Positions 39,099-48,155 of a DNA stretch of 64,000 nucleotides are shown here, one piece after another. Every line of letters begins with the position of its first letter. The first letter of the stretch is position 1. The position numbers and the translations under genes are program-made. Origin of the DNA: B10-G9 sp963712165 (lineage in GTDB: Bacteria > Chloroflexota > Anaerolineae > Anaerolineales > UBA11858); contig CAVQGY010000002.1 in the NCBI GenBank assembly GCA_963712165.1, positions 992,001 to 1,056,000 on the forward strand. Direction: 5' to 3'. The notes under the pieces were generated by a model. It was given only the letters and a program-made list of their open reading frames with translations. It had not been told where the DNA came from and did no database searches.

Positions 39099-41639
39099 AT
39101 GAAAGTACCGATTTCATGGTTGAAGGAATATGTCGATATTCAGCTCCCCATCGAGGAGTTAGCCCATAAACTAACCCTGGCGGGATTAGAGGTAGAGGAG
39201 ATCCGCTTCGTGGGACTTCCGCTTCCCGTTGATGATAAGCAGGAAACCAAAATTTCCGGAATGACCTGGGATTCGGATGAAATTGTAGTTGGTGAAGTCC
39301 GGGAGGTGATGCCCCATCCCGACGCGGACAGGTTGGTCTTATGCCGCCTGGATGACGGCAAAGAAGAGCATATTGTGCTGACCGGAGCGTCCAATCTCTT
39401 TTCCTATAAAGGGAAGGGTCCGCTGGAAGTTCCCTTGAAAGTAGCCTACGCAAGGGAAGGTGCCACTATAAGGGACGCCTATAACGATGAAGATCCGGAG
39501 GCACTTACCACTCTTAAACGCAAGAAGATCCGCGGTGTGGAATCTTATTCGATGGCCTGCTCTGAACGCGAGCTGGGCATATCAGATGAGCATGAAGGGA
39601 TCATCCTGCTGGATGCGGATGCTCCCACAGGCATGCCGCTGATCGAGTATATGGGAGATGCAGTCCTTGATATCGCTATCACTCCCAATATTGCCCGGGC
39701 AGCAAGCATCCTGGGAGTTGCCAGAGAGGTCGCTGCTATCACGGACGTTGATCTGCGGATCCCTGAGCTGGAACCAGTTATGGAAGGAGATCCTATTGAC
39801 GGGAAAGTTTCCATTGAGATCACTGATCCGGAAGACAACCCTCGATTTGTTTTGGGCTTGATAGAAAATGTGAATATCAAACCCAGCCCCTATCTGGTTC
39901 AACTGCGCCTGAAGCTGGCAGGTGTGCGGCCGATCGATGCCCTGGTGGATGCCACTAATTACACTATGCTTGAGATCGGTGAGCCTCTGCATGCTTTTGA
40001 TCATGACATCCTGGTCAAACGAGGGGGCGGCCAAGCTCCCAAGATCATCACCCGCCGGGCCAAACAAGGGGAAACACTGATCACTCTTGATGATGTAGAG
40101 AGGAAATTGGATGATTTCACGGTCCTGGTCACTGACGAGGTTGGACCGTTATCACTGGCCGGTGTGATGGGCGGTGCGCAGACGGAAGTCACTCCCGCTA
40201 CTGTGAATGTGCTCCTGGAGGGGGCTTCCTGGAATTATGTCAATGTCCGCCGGACAGTATCTGCCCATGGATTGCCTTCTGAGGCAGCTTACCGCTTCGA
40301 GCGTGGTGTGCATCCAGAACTCGCTCCCCTGGGCGTGCTGCGCTGCCTGGAATGGATGAGGAAATGGACAGGAGGAACTGTTGCCAAAGGACTTGTGGAT
40401 GTCTACCCTCAGCCATTTGAGGACGTGGTCCTTGAACTCTCATCAGGGGATGTCAAACGCTGGTTAGGTATTGAGCTCGACCTTGAAGAGATAGCGGATT
40501 TACTGATCAAGCTGGATTTCGGAGTGGAATTTAAAAAAGACTGCCTTGTGGTGCGTACACCTCCTCACCGGCTGGATATTGGCCAGGGCATGGTAGGGAA
40601 AGCGGACCTGATGGAAGAAGTAGCCCGCATTTACGGTTATGACAGGATCCCAGAATCTTATCTGGTTGAAGGTTTGCCTGAACAGGTTGGCAATCCCGAG
40701 CTAGAATTGGAAGAAAAGATCCGGGATACTCTTGCTGGATTGGGTTTGCAGGAGATCGTCACTTACCGGATGACCTCCCCGGAGCAGGAACGTAAAGCGC
40801 GTCCTCCTGAAGAAAACCCGGAGGTACCTTCCTATCTGGAAATAAAGAACCCCATCAGCGCTGATAAGACTGTGATGCGCAGGGATCTCTTGGCCAGTAT
40901 GTTAGAGATTGTGGAAAAGAACTTCAGGCACAGGGAGCGGATCGCTCTCTTTGAGATCGGTCCAGTTTTCCTGCCACCTGAAAGTGGCCAGGAGATCCAG
41001 GAGATAACTACTCTGGGGATCTGCCTGAGCGGAAAACGCACCCTCCCTTCCTGGCAGGCAAAAGACCAGGAGCTGATGGGTTTTTACGATCTTAAGGGCC
41101 TTGTGGAGGAATTGTTGGCGGACCTGCATATTTACCATGTGAAGTATATCCCGGATAGCGCTCCAGGCTTTCATCCCGGCAAATCGGCCAGGATCGAATC
41201 AGATGGCCGTACCCTGGGATACCTGGGAGAGGTCCACCCTCAGGTCCTTGGGAATTACGGGCTGCCAGATAGACCTCACCCCGCCGCCCTGTTGGATGTG
41301 GCTTCCTTATTGGAAGGCGTGAATGCACTGTTTGAGGTCAACCCCGTTCATGACCATCCTCCGGTCCTGGAAGATCTGGCCCTGGTAGTTGACGAGAATG
41401 TCCCTGCTGGTGATGTGGAAGTCCTGGTACGGCAGACAGGAGGTGAGATCCTGCGAGATGTCCGCCTTTTTGACGTGTACAGGGGAGAGCAGCTGGGAGA
41501 AGGTAAAAAGAGCCTGGCTTATAGTCTGGTCTATCAGCATCCTGAAAAGACCCTGACAGACAAGGAAGTGTTGGCGATTCGCAATAAGATAGTCAAACGA
41601 CTGGAAAAAGAAATAGGAGCCAAGCTGCGAAGCTGGTAA
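39099..41639 (+). CDS. pheT: Phenylalanyl-tRNA synthetase beta subunit
   Basis: An 846-residue PheT. The first 40 residues, MKVPISWLKEYVDIQLPIEE onward, match the family start; an EMAP/tRNA-binding OB domain (VVGEVREVMPHPDADRL) follows, then B3/B4 (editing) domains with VDATNYTMLEIGEPLHAFD, B5, the catalytic-like fold (IALFEIGPVF) and the C-terminal FDX-ACB domain (PPVLEDLALVVDENVPAGDV). The OB domain has about 40 extra residues (e.g. RDAYNDEDPEALTTLKRKK), a feature seen in some Chloroflexi copies I recall only vaguely. Its start is 49 bp after pheS; GGAAACGAAAG serves as a ribosome site. Confidence 0.95.
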   Translation: MKVPISWLKEYVDIQLPIEELAHKLTLAGLEVEEIRFVGLPLPVDDKQETKISGMTWDSDEIVVGEVREVMPHPDADRLVLCRLDDGKEEHIVLTGASNLFSYKGKGPLEVPLKVAYAREGATIRDAYNDEDPEALTTLKRKKIRGVESYSMACSERELGISDEHEGIILLDADAPTGMPLIEYMGDAVLDIAITPNIARAASILGVAREVAAITDVDLRIPELEPVMEGDPIDGKVSIEITDPEDNPRFVLGLIENVNIKPSPYLVQLRLKLAGVRPIDALVDATNYTMLEIGEPLHAFDHDILVKRGGGQAPKIITRRAKQGETLITLDDVERKLDDFTVLVTDEVGPLSLAGVMGGAQTEVTPATVNVLLEGASWNYVNVRRTVSAHGLPSEAAYRFERGVHPELAPLGVLRCLEWMRKWTGGTVAKGLVDVYPQPFEDVVLELSSGDVKRWLGIELDLEEIADLLIKLDFGVEFKKDCLVVRTPPHRLDIGQGMVGKADLMEEVARIYGYDRIPESYLVEGLPEQVGNPELELEEKIRDTLAGLGLQEIVTYRMTSPEQERKARPPEENPEVPSYLEIKNPISADKTVMRRDLLASMLEIVEKNFRHRERIALFEIGPVFLPPESGQEIQEITTLGICLSGKRTLPSWQAKDQELMGFYDLKGLVEELLADLHIYHVKYIPDSAPGFHPGKSARIESDGRTLGYLGEVHPQVLGNYGLPDRPHPAALLDVASLLEGVNALFEVNPVHDHPPVLEDLALVVDENVPAGDVEVLVRQTGGEILRDVRLFDVYRGEQLGEGKKSLAYSLVYQHPEKTLTDKEVLAIRNKIVKRLEKEIGAKLRSW

Positions 41640-41642
41640 AAA

Positions 41643-41675
41643 AAAGTCCCGGCCCTAGAAGAGGACCGGGACTTT
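41643..41675. terminator. Bidirectional terminator after pheT
   Basis: Perfect 10-bp stem AAAGTCCCGG/CCGGGACTTT with a 13-base loop, between convergent pheT and the methyltransferase gene. Confidence 0.85.
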
Positions 41676-41679
41676 GTAT

Positions 41680-42579
41680 TTAATGTCGGAAATCGTAGAT
41701 GCCATCCACAATCGGGTAGGTTTTCCCGCAGGAAAGACATTTGAGAGGGGAGATCCCGTCAGTCCCTTCTGGCAAGGCTGTCCCGCAGGCAGGGCACTGA
41801 AAGAATCCTTTTCCGGGCGCTTGCCTTCCGGTCGGCCGAGCAGCGCTGCGGGTGAATACGCTGGGGGATAACTGCCATAAGTTGCCTGTTGGCTGCAGCA
41901 AACCATCCACGGCAGCCAGTAGACTGGCCGGTAAGGCCCTTTTGAGAATATTGACCCGGAAATGGGATACCGTCAGCTGCCGTTTGAGTTCAAAACCGGC
42001 TTCTGATAATATCTGGCGGATCATGCGGGGATGAAAATCAAAGTTGAGCTCTGTGAATTCGATCGGTTCGGTCGAAAAAGGGTTCCAGTCCTGTTTTCCT
42101 AACCAGTAGCGCAGAATAGCCTTGAGGTTCTGTTTGTTGGCATATTCTAGAATGAAGAGGCTGTCCTGCTGCAGAACACGCCTGGACTGGCGCAGGGCTG
42201 CAAGGGGATCCTGCATGTGGTGCAGGGTCCGGATCATGGTGGCGCCATCAAAAAGCCCGTCCACAAAGGGCAGACGATAGACATCCCCAGCCACATAGGT
42301 ATAAGTCTGGCTATTTCCCAGGTAGGCCTGGGCTTGCTGAAGCTGAGTGAGTGAATAATCCAGGAGAACTACTTGTTTGAATCCCTTGTAGCGGGGTGTG
42401 TTCCTGCCAGCACCTGCTCCGATCTCAAGCAGGAGATCTCCCTCATCCGGCAGCAGTCTCTTGAGGGCGATTTGCTCACAACGGTCTTCATAATCGCGCC
42501 CGCCTTCTTCCCAGAATGAGGTCTGGTAATCTGAACCCTCATAATCGATGACTGGGTGAGCTGGTTTCTGATCGCTCAT
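41680..42579 (-). CDS. SAM-dependent methyltransferase with C-terminal zinc ribbon
   Basis: A 299-residue class I methyltransferase. LLLEIGAGAGRNTPRYKG is motif I; FVDGLFDGATMIRTLHHMQD corresponds to motif III with LHHM, and SRRVLQQDSLFILEYANK to the post-motif strand, a pattern of UbiE/COQ5-like methyltransferases (Methyltransf_11). The end carries a zinc ribbon, CPACG (about residue 258) and CLSCGKTYPIVDGIYDF, like the Trm112-type domain normally found at the N terminus or as a separate protein. Substrate unknown. It is 26 bp downstream of the UDP-glucose dehydrogenase gene, so it may modify a polysaccharide precursor or quinone (inference). Confidence 0.82.
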   Translation of the reverse strand: MSDQKPAHPVIDYEGSDYQTSFWEEGGRDYEDRCEQIALKRLLPDEGDLLLEIGAGAGRNTPRYKGFKQVVLLDYSLTQLQQAQAYLGNSQTYTYVAGDVYRLPFVDGLFDGATMIRTLHHMQDPLAALRQSRRVLQQDSLFILEYANKQNLKAILRYWLGKQDWNPFSTEPIEFTELNFDFHPRMIRQILSEAGFELKRQLTVSHFRVNILKRALPASLLAAVDGLLQPTGNLWQLSPSVFTRSAARPTGRQAPGKGFFQCPACGTALPEGTDGISPLKCLSCGKTYPIVDGIYDFRH

Positions 42580-42604
42580 AATGTCTTTTCCGTGATTTAG
42601 AGGG

Positions 42605-43918
42605 TCAGTCTCCGTTGTAGCCCCGGCCTACGCCGCGGTACTGGAAACCTAAGCTGGTCATCATTTGAGGGTCATAGATGTTGCGTCCATCAAAGAGCCG
42701 GGGGAATTTCATGGCATTTTTGATCCGCTTGAGGTCGAGCTGACGGAACTCATTCCATTCGGTGATAATCATCAACAGGTCACAGCCTTCTGCCAGCGAA
42801 TAGGGGTTTTCTGCCATTTGGACTTCAGGCAGCAGAGTTGCGGCCTCCTCCATGGCGATGGGATCGAAGGCTTTGACAGCGGCGCCATACTTGAGCAGCA
42901 AGTTGGCAATGGTCAGCGAAGGTGCGTCTCGCATATCATCTGTATTGGGTTTAAACGACAGTCCCAGCATCCCGATGGTTTTTCCTGAGAGGTCCGGGCT
43001 TTCCAGCATGGTTTTTACCTGTTCAACAGCCATCACCCGGCGATCAGTGTTTATTTCCATTACAGAATGCAGTAGCTGAGGATGACGACCGTTTTTTTCT
43101 GCCATATAGGCCAGGGCTTTGACATCTTTTGGGAAACAGGATCCGCCATAACCGATGCCTGCATTGAGAAAGGCAGATCCGATCCGGGAATCAAATCCCA
43201 TCCCATTGGATACTTCCATCACATCTGCGCCAAGTTCCTCACAGATATTGGCAATTTCATTGATAAAAGAGATCTTTGTCGCCAGGAAGGCATTGGAGGC
43301 ATATTTGATCATTTCCGCTGTCCGCAGATCCGTGACGACGATCGGTGCCCGCAGCGGAAGGTGAAGCTGGGCGACTTTGTCTGCTGCGTCAGTGTCCAGG
43401 GACCCTACTACGATGCGATGCGGCTCCATGAAATCACCGATCGCTGCCCCTTCCCGGAGAAATTCAGGACAGGAAACCACGGAAAAATCACCTGCGTCAG
43501 GGTTTTGTTCACGGATGATATCGGCAACCCAGTCCCCGGTACCCACAGGAACAGTGGATTTGTTAATAATGATCAATCCATCATGGATATGGTCCGCGAT
43601 CGAGCGAGCAGCCGCAGCCACATATTGCAGATCGGCTTCCCCATCCACACCAGAAGGTGTGCCAACTGCGATGAAAACGAACTCGGCATCTTTTAGGCCT
43701 TCCTCGTAAGAAGTCGTAAAGGAGATCCGGTTGGCCTGCACATTGCGGTCGATGAGCTCTTTGAGTCCCGATTCGTAGATGGGCATTTTCCCTTCTCTCA
43801 AACCAGCGATCTTGTCCTCATCGATATCGAGGCCTACTACTTTGTTGCCCAGATCAGCGAAACATGCGGCAGTGATGATCCCTACATAACCAACACCCAC
43901 AACACAGATGTTCTTCAT
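42605..43918 (-). CDS. ugd: UDP-glucose 6-dehydrogenase
   Basis: A 437-residue UDP-glucose/GDP-mannose dehydrogenase. The N-terminal Rossmann motif is NICVVGVGYVGIITAACFA. The catalytic Cys lies in GGSCFPKDVKALAYMAEKNG, and the conserved Lys in EMIKYASNAFLATKISFINE; the C-terminal UDP-binding domain starts near MLGLSFKPNTDDMRDAPSL. It oxidises UDP-glucose to UDP-glucuronate using two NAD+ for capsule or exopolysaccharide precursors. The long C-terminal end (GVGRGYNGD) is normal. It is transcribed with the methyltransferase downstream. A divergent region of 224 bp separates it from hutU. Confidence 0.93.
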   Translation of the reverse strand: MKNICVVGVGYVGIITAACFADLGNKVVGLDIDEDKIAGLREGKMPIYESGLKELIDRNVQANRISFTTSYEEGLKDAEFVFIAVGTPSGVDGEADLQYVAAAARSIADHIHDGLIIINKSTVPVGTGDWVADIIREQNPDAGDFSVVSCPEFLREGAAIGDFMEPHRIVVGSLDTDAADKVAQLHLPLRAPIVVTDLRTAEMIKYASNAFLATKISFINEIANICEELGADVMEVSNGMGFDSRIGSAFLNAGIGYGGSCFPKDVKALAYMAEKNGRHPQLLHSVMEINTDRRVMAVEQVKTMLESPDLSGKTIGMLGLSFKPNTDDMRDAPSLTIANLLLKYGAAVKAFDPIAMEEAATLLPEVQMAENPYSLAEGCDLLMIITEWNEFRQLDLKRIKNAMKFPRLFDGRNIYDPQMMTSLGFQYRGVGRGYNGD

Positions 43919-44142
43919 AGATTGTTCCTTTCAGAACGGTGGCCAGAGGCATGCCTTTTCAGCCAAATCTTACCACAACCAGACCTGTTTGGGAGGAAAT
44001 CAGGACAGCCAAACACGGCTTATCCACCCTTAATAGAACTGGGACTGCTCTTCGGATATGGGAGAGTCGAAAGCTCAACCTCCTTCCAGTTAATATATAA
44101 TATGATTGCTGTTATTATCGGCAAAATGATAAGGAGCATATC

Positions 44143-45795
44143 ATGTCTGGCCCTAGGGAAGTACACGCACCGCGTGGAAATAAACTCACCTGCAAGAACT
44201 GGATCATCGAGGCAGCTTACCGGATGATCCAGAATAATCTTGATCCGGAGGTCGCCGGAGATCCCGACCGCCTGATTGTGTACGGCGGCAGCGGTAGGGC
44301 GGCCCGGAATTGGGAAGCCTATGATGCCATCCTGAACTGTCTGAAGGAGTTGGAAGAGGATGAGACCCTCCTGGTCCAGTCAGGTAAACCGGTGGTGGTT
44401 TTCCGGTCCCATCTGGATGCGCCCCGGGTTCTGATCGCCAACTCCAACCTGGTCCCTTTCTGGGCAACACAGGAACATTTTGATGACCTGGTCTCCCGGG
44501 GATTGATGATGTATGGCCAGATGACGGCAGGATCCTGGATCTATATTGGCACCCAGGGAATTCTCCAGGGCACTTACGAAACGCTGGGATCGCTGGCCGT
44601 ACAGCAGGGCTGGCCCTCCCTGAAAGGGAAGTTCGTGTTAACCGCCGGCCTGGGTGAAATGAGCGGAGCCCAACCTCTGGCGATCACACTGAATGAAGGC
44701 GTGGGTCTGATCGTGGAAGTGGACCCTGCCCACGCCCAGCGTAAATTGGCTATCGGATACGTGGATGAAGTGGTAGAGGATCTGGACCGAGCCCTGGACC
44801 TGGTGATGGAATATAAAGGTGCCGGGAAAGCCATCTCGATCGGATTGGTGGGCAACGCAGCGGAGGTGTTCCCTGCACTGGTTGAGCGGGGAGTGATCCC
44901 GGATGTGGTCACAGACCAGACCTCAGCTCATGATGCCCTTGATTATGTGCCCGTCGGCTTAAGCATCGAAGATGCTAAGGCTCTCAGGGTTTCTGATCCC
45001 ACCCAATACAGGCAGAGATCCCTGGGTTCAATGGTGGAGCAGGTCCGTGCCATGCTGGAAATGCAGCAGCGAGGCGCAGTGGTCTTCGATTATGGCAATA
45101 ATATCCGGCAGCAAGCGTTTAATCAGGGATTAGAAAATGCTTTTGATTTCCCGGGATTTGTACCTGCATATATCCGCCCCCTGTTCTGCGAGGGCAAGGG
45201 CCCGTTCCGCTGGGTGGCCCTCTCTGGTGACCCGGAAGATATCTATCGGACAGATGAGAAGATCCTCGAACTTTTCCCAGAGGACCATCATTTGAAGAGA
45301 TGGATCAAAATGGCCCGCGAGAAGGTGCCATTCCAGGGACTTCCTTCCAGGATCTGCTGGCTGGGTTATGGTGAACGTGTTCAGGCAGGCTTGGCTTTCA
45401 ACCAGTTGGTCGCAGATGGTGTGGTAACCGCGCCGATCGTCATCGGCCGGGATCACCTTGATTCGGGATCGGTTGCTTCACCCAATCGGGAGACTGAAGG
45501 CATGCGTGATGGTACGGATGCGGTTAGCGACTGGCCGATCTTGAATGCCCTGATCAATGCAGTGGGGGGAGCCAGCTGGGTGTCCTTTCATCATGGGGGA
45601 GGGGTGGGTATTGGATACAGCCAGCATGCTGGACAGGTGATCGTCGCTGACGGCACTGAAGAGGCTGCCCGACGGCTGGAAAGGGTTTTAACCACGGATC
45701 CTGGCATGGGCATCGCTCGCCACGCGGATGCCGGATACGAACGTGCGATCGAAGCCGCAAAAAGACACGGCTTGAAGATCCCTATGCTCAAGTAG
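44143..45795 (+). CDS. hutU: Urocanate hydratase
   Basis: A 550-residue urocanase that hydrates urocanate to 4-imidazolone-5-propionate using a tightly bound NAD+. The blocks are MTAGSWIYIGTQGILQGTYE, GLGEMSGAQPLAITLNEGVG, YVPVGLSIEDAKALR and ICWLGYGERVQAGLAFNQL, the last holding the conserved Cys/Gly signature of the active site. No hutH, hutI or formiminoglutamate genes lie in the window, so the histidine pathway must be elsewhere or incomplete. AAGGAG lies seven bases before ATG. TATAAT at 44096-44101 is a plausible -10 without a good -35. Confidence 0.93.
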   Translation: MSGPREVHAPRGNKLTCKNWIIEAAYRMIQNNLDPEVAGDPDRLIVYGGSGRAARNWEAYDAILNCLKELEEDETLLVQSGKPVVVFRSHLDAPRVLIANSNLVPFWATQEHFDDLVSRGLMMYGQMTAGSWIYIGTQGILQGTYETLGSLAVQQGWPSLKGKFVLTAGLGEMSGAQPLAITLNEGVGLIVEVDPAHAQRKLAIGYVDEVVEDLDRALDLVMEYKGAGKAISIGLVGNAAEVFPALVERGVIPDVVTDQTSAHDALDYVPVGLSIEDAKALRVSDPTQYRQRSLGSMVEQVRAMLEMQQRGAVVFDYGNNIRQQAFNQGLENAFDFPGFVPAYIRPLFCEGKGPFRWVALSGDPEDIYRTDEKILELFPEDHHLKRWIKMAREKVPFQGLPSRICWLGYGERVQAGLAFNQLVADGVVTAPIVIGRDHLDSGSVASPNRETEGMRDGTDAVSDWPILNALINAVGGASWVSFHHGGGVGIGYSQHAGQVIVADGTEEAARRLERVLTTDPGMGIARHADAGYERAIEAAKRHGLKIPMLK

Positions 45796-45844
45796 AGGGT
45801 CAGTTTATGGGTAGGAAAATAGAATAGGTAGAGGTCAGGTAGGT

Positions 45845-48067
45845 ATGAACAAGATTGGCATATTGACAAGCGGCGGTGATTCACCGGGTATGAATTCCGC
45901 GTTGCGCTCAGCTGTAAGGGTAGCCCTGGACCTTGGTCTCGAGATTTTCGGTATCCGGGAAGGCTATCGCGGTATGGTAGAAGGGGGTGATATGATCCGG
46001 CCCCTGACCTGGGAGTCTGTCGGAGGCATCCTGCAGCTGGGGGGCACCATAATCGGCACAGCTCGCTCCGAGGAATTCAGGACCCGGGAAGGTCGGAAAA
46101 GAGCGGCCAAGAACCTGGTTGACCGGGGAATCGACGGCTTGATCGTCATTGGGGGAGATGGCAGCTTGACCGGCGCGTCGGTCTTCCGAACTGAATGGTC
46201 TTCCTTGCTCGCCGAGTTGATCGAATCTAAATCAATCCCTGCCGACAGTGTCGAAAAGTATCCCGGCTTGTTGATCGTGGGTTTACCGGGATCGATCGAT
46301 AATGATATATACGGCACGGATATGACAATCGGTGCTGACACAGCCCTCCACCGAATCACAGAAGCTGTGGATGCGATTACGAGTACAGCTTCCAGCCATC
46401 AGCGAAGTTTTGTTGTGGAAGTGATGGGCAGAAAATGCGGTTACCTGGCAATGATGGGTGCTTTGGCATCAGGGGCTGATTGGCTCTTTATCCCGGAAGT
46501 GCCCCCGGATCCTGATATTTGGCGAGATGATATGTGTGCTGTGCTGAAGGCTGGTCGAGAAGCTGGACGGCGGGATTCGATCGTCATGGTCGCCGAAGGC
46601 GCTGTGGATCAGGACGGGAAGGCCATAACCAGCCAGGAGATCAAAGAGACCCTTGAGGAAAGACTGGGAGAAGATACCCGGATCACTGTTTTGGGACATT
46701 ACCAGAGGGGAGGGTCGCCGACCGCTTTTGACCGTAATCTGGGAACCATGCTGGGCCATGCAGCAGTTGTAAATCTCCTGGAAGCGAAGCCCGAAGATCC
46801 GCCTCAATTAATGGGTATGCGCGGGAACCGGGTGGAGAGCTCACCATTGATGGAATGTGTTGATCTGACTCGACAGATTGCTGCCTACGAAAATGAGAAG
46901 AGATTCGATAAGGTCCTCGAGCTGCGAGGTCCTGGATTCAATCACACCTATGAAATATTCCAAACCCTGCTTCAGCCTGGACCAATCATCGACCAGGGCG
47001 ACGGTAAAGGCTTCCGGGTAGGTCTAATGCATTCAGGCGCACCTGCGCCGGGTATGAATACTATTATTCGAACCGCTGTCCGCTGGGGTGCGAACCATGG
47101 CCTGACCATGCTTGGGATCCAAAACGGATTCCCGGGATTGATCAAGGGGGATATTCGAGAACTGACCTGGATGGATGTCCGCGGCCTGGTCAGTTTGGGG
47201 GGCGCAGAGCTCGGCACAAACCGTTATACACCTTCGAACGGGGATTTTTACGCTATTGCCAGAACCATCGAGGAGCATAAGATCGACGCCCTGCTGGTTA
47301 TCGGCGGTGAAGCAGGATATGATGGCGTATTCGAGATATTCAGCCGCCAGAAGGAGTACGCTAATTTCCAGATCCCGATTGTTTGTCTTCCCGCGACTAT
47401 CGATAATGATCGACCGGGCTCGGAGTTGAGCATTGGGTCCGACACTGCGCTCAACAGTATCGTCCTGGCCGTGGATCAGATCAAACAATCCGCGGTTGCC
47501 TCCCGGCGCTGCTTTGTGGTCGAAACCATGGGAGGTTATTGTGGTTATCTGGCCTTGATGGGAGGATTGGCCACAGGAGCTGAACGCGTTTATATCCATG
47601 AGGAAGGCATCACGCTGAAGGATCTCCAGGATGATGTTGACCACCTGGTGACTGGCTTTAATGAGGGAAAACGGCTGGGATTGATGATCCGCAATGAGAA
47701 GGCTCACCCGGTTTATACAACGGATTTTATGGTCCGGCTTTTTGAGGTAGAGGGCAAAGAGCTCTTCGATGTCCGCCAGGCAATCCTGGGTCATCTGCAG
47801 CAGGGCGGAAATCCAACTCCCTTTGACCGCATCCAGGGAACTCGGCTGGCAGTTGAGAGCATTGATTATCTTGTTGATAATCTAGAGAATGGAGAATACC
47901 GGCAGGGTTTCATTGGTTTGGAGGGAGGAAAGATCCATTTTACAGGTATGGAAGATTATACCCGGCTGGAAGATCGGGATTTTGGCAGGCCCAAGAAACA
48001 ATGGTGGATGGATATCAGGACCATTGCGCGAGTGCTGGCGCAGCCTGGTCCTGGAAAGTGGAAGTAA
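45845..48067 (+). CDS. Tandem two-domain 6-phosphofructokinase
   Basis: A 740-residue protein made of two PFK domains, the arrangement known from fungal and animal enzymes. Domain 1 starts at KIGILTSGGDSPGMNSALRS and has the catalytic block LPGSIDNDIYGTDMTIGADT with ATP loop IGGDGSLTG. Domain 2 starts at RVGLMHSGAPAPGMNTIIRT and has LPATIDNDRPGSELSIGSDT with IGGEAGYDG. Both keep the IDND motif of the catalytic Asp. The second domain has a non-consensus GxAPAPG nucleotide/glycine loop (SGAPAPG for SGGDSPG) and IGGEAG for the GGDG motif, so it may have become regulatory, as in eukaryotic PFKs (inference). GAAAATAG... gives only weak ribosome site. Ends before a terminator. Confidence 0.9.
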   Translation: MNKIGILTSGGDSPGMNSALRSAVRVALDLGLEIFGIREGYRGMVEGGDMIRPLTWESVGGILQLGGTIIGTARSEEFRTREGRKRAAKNLVDRGIDGLIVIGGDGSLTGASVFRTEWSSLLAELIESKSIPADSVEKYPGLLIVGLPGSIDNDIYGTDMTIGADTALHRITEAVDAITSTASSHQRSFVVEVMGRKCGYLAMMGALASGADWLFIPEVPPDPDIWRDDMCAVLKAGREAGRRDSIVMVAEGAVDQDGKAITSQEIKETLEERLGEDTRITVLGHYQRGGSPTAFDRNLGTMLGHAAVVNLLEAKPEDPPQLMGMRGNRVESSPLMECVDLTRQIAAYENEKRFDKVLELRGPGFNHTYEIFQTLLQPGPIIDQGDGKGFRVGLMHSGAPAPGMNTIIRTAVRWGANHGLTMLGIQNGFPGLIKGDIRELTWMDVRGLVSLGGAELGTNRYTPSNGDFYAIARTIEEHKIDALLVIGGEAGYDGVFEIFSRQKEYANFQIPIVCLPATIDNDRPGSELSIGSDTALNSIVLAVDQIKQSAVASRRCFVVETMGGYCGYLALMGGLATGAERVYIHEEGITLKDLQDDVDHLVTGFNEGKRLGLMIRNEKAHPVYTTDFMVRLFEVEGKELFDVRQAILGHLQQGGNPTPFDRIQGTRLAVESIDYLVDNLENGEYRQGFIGLEGGKIHFTGMEDYTRLEDRDFGRPKKQWWMDIRTIARVLAQPGPGKWK

Positions 48068-48086
48068 TAACTAATGGTCAGGTAAA

Positions 48087-48118
48087 AAAACAGGGCTGTA
48101 TTGTCACAGCCCTGTTTT
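48087..48118. terminator. Bidirectional terminator
   Basis: Perfect 13-bp stem AAAACAGGGCTGT/ACAGCCCTGTTTT with loop ATTGTC, between convergent phosphofructokinase and dnaE genes. Confidence 0.9.
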
Positions 48119-48155
48119 CTGTTCTGGATCGATACAGCTTATCCCGCTCAAGTAT

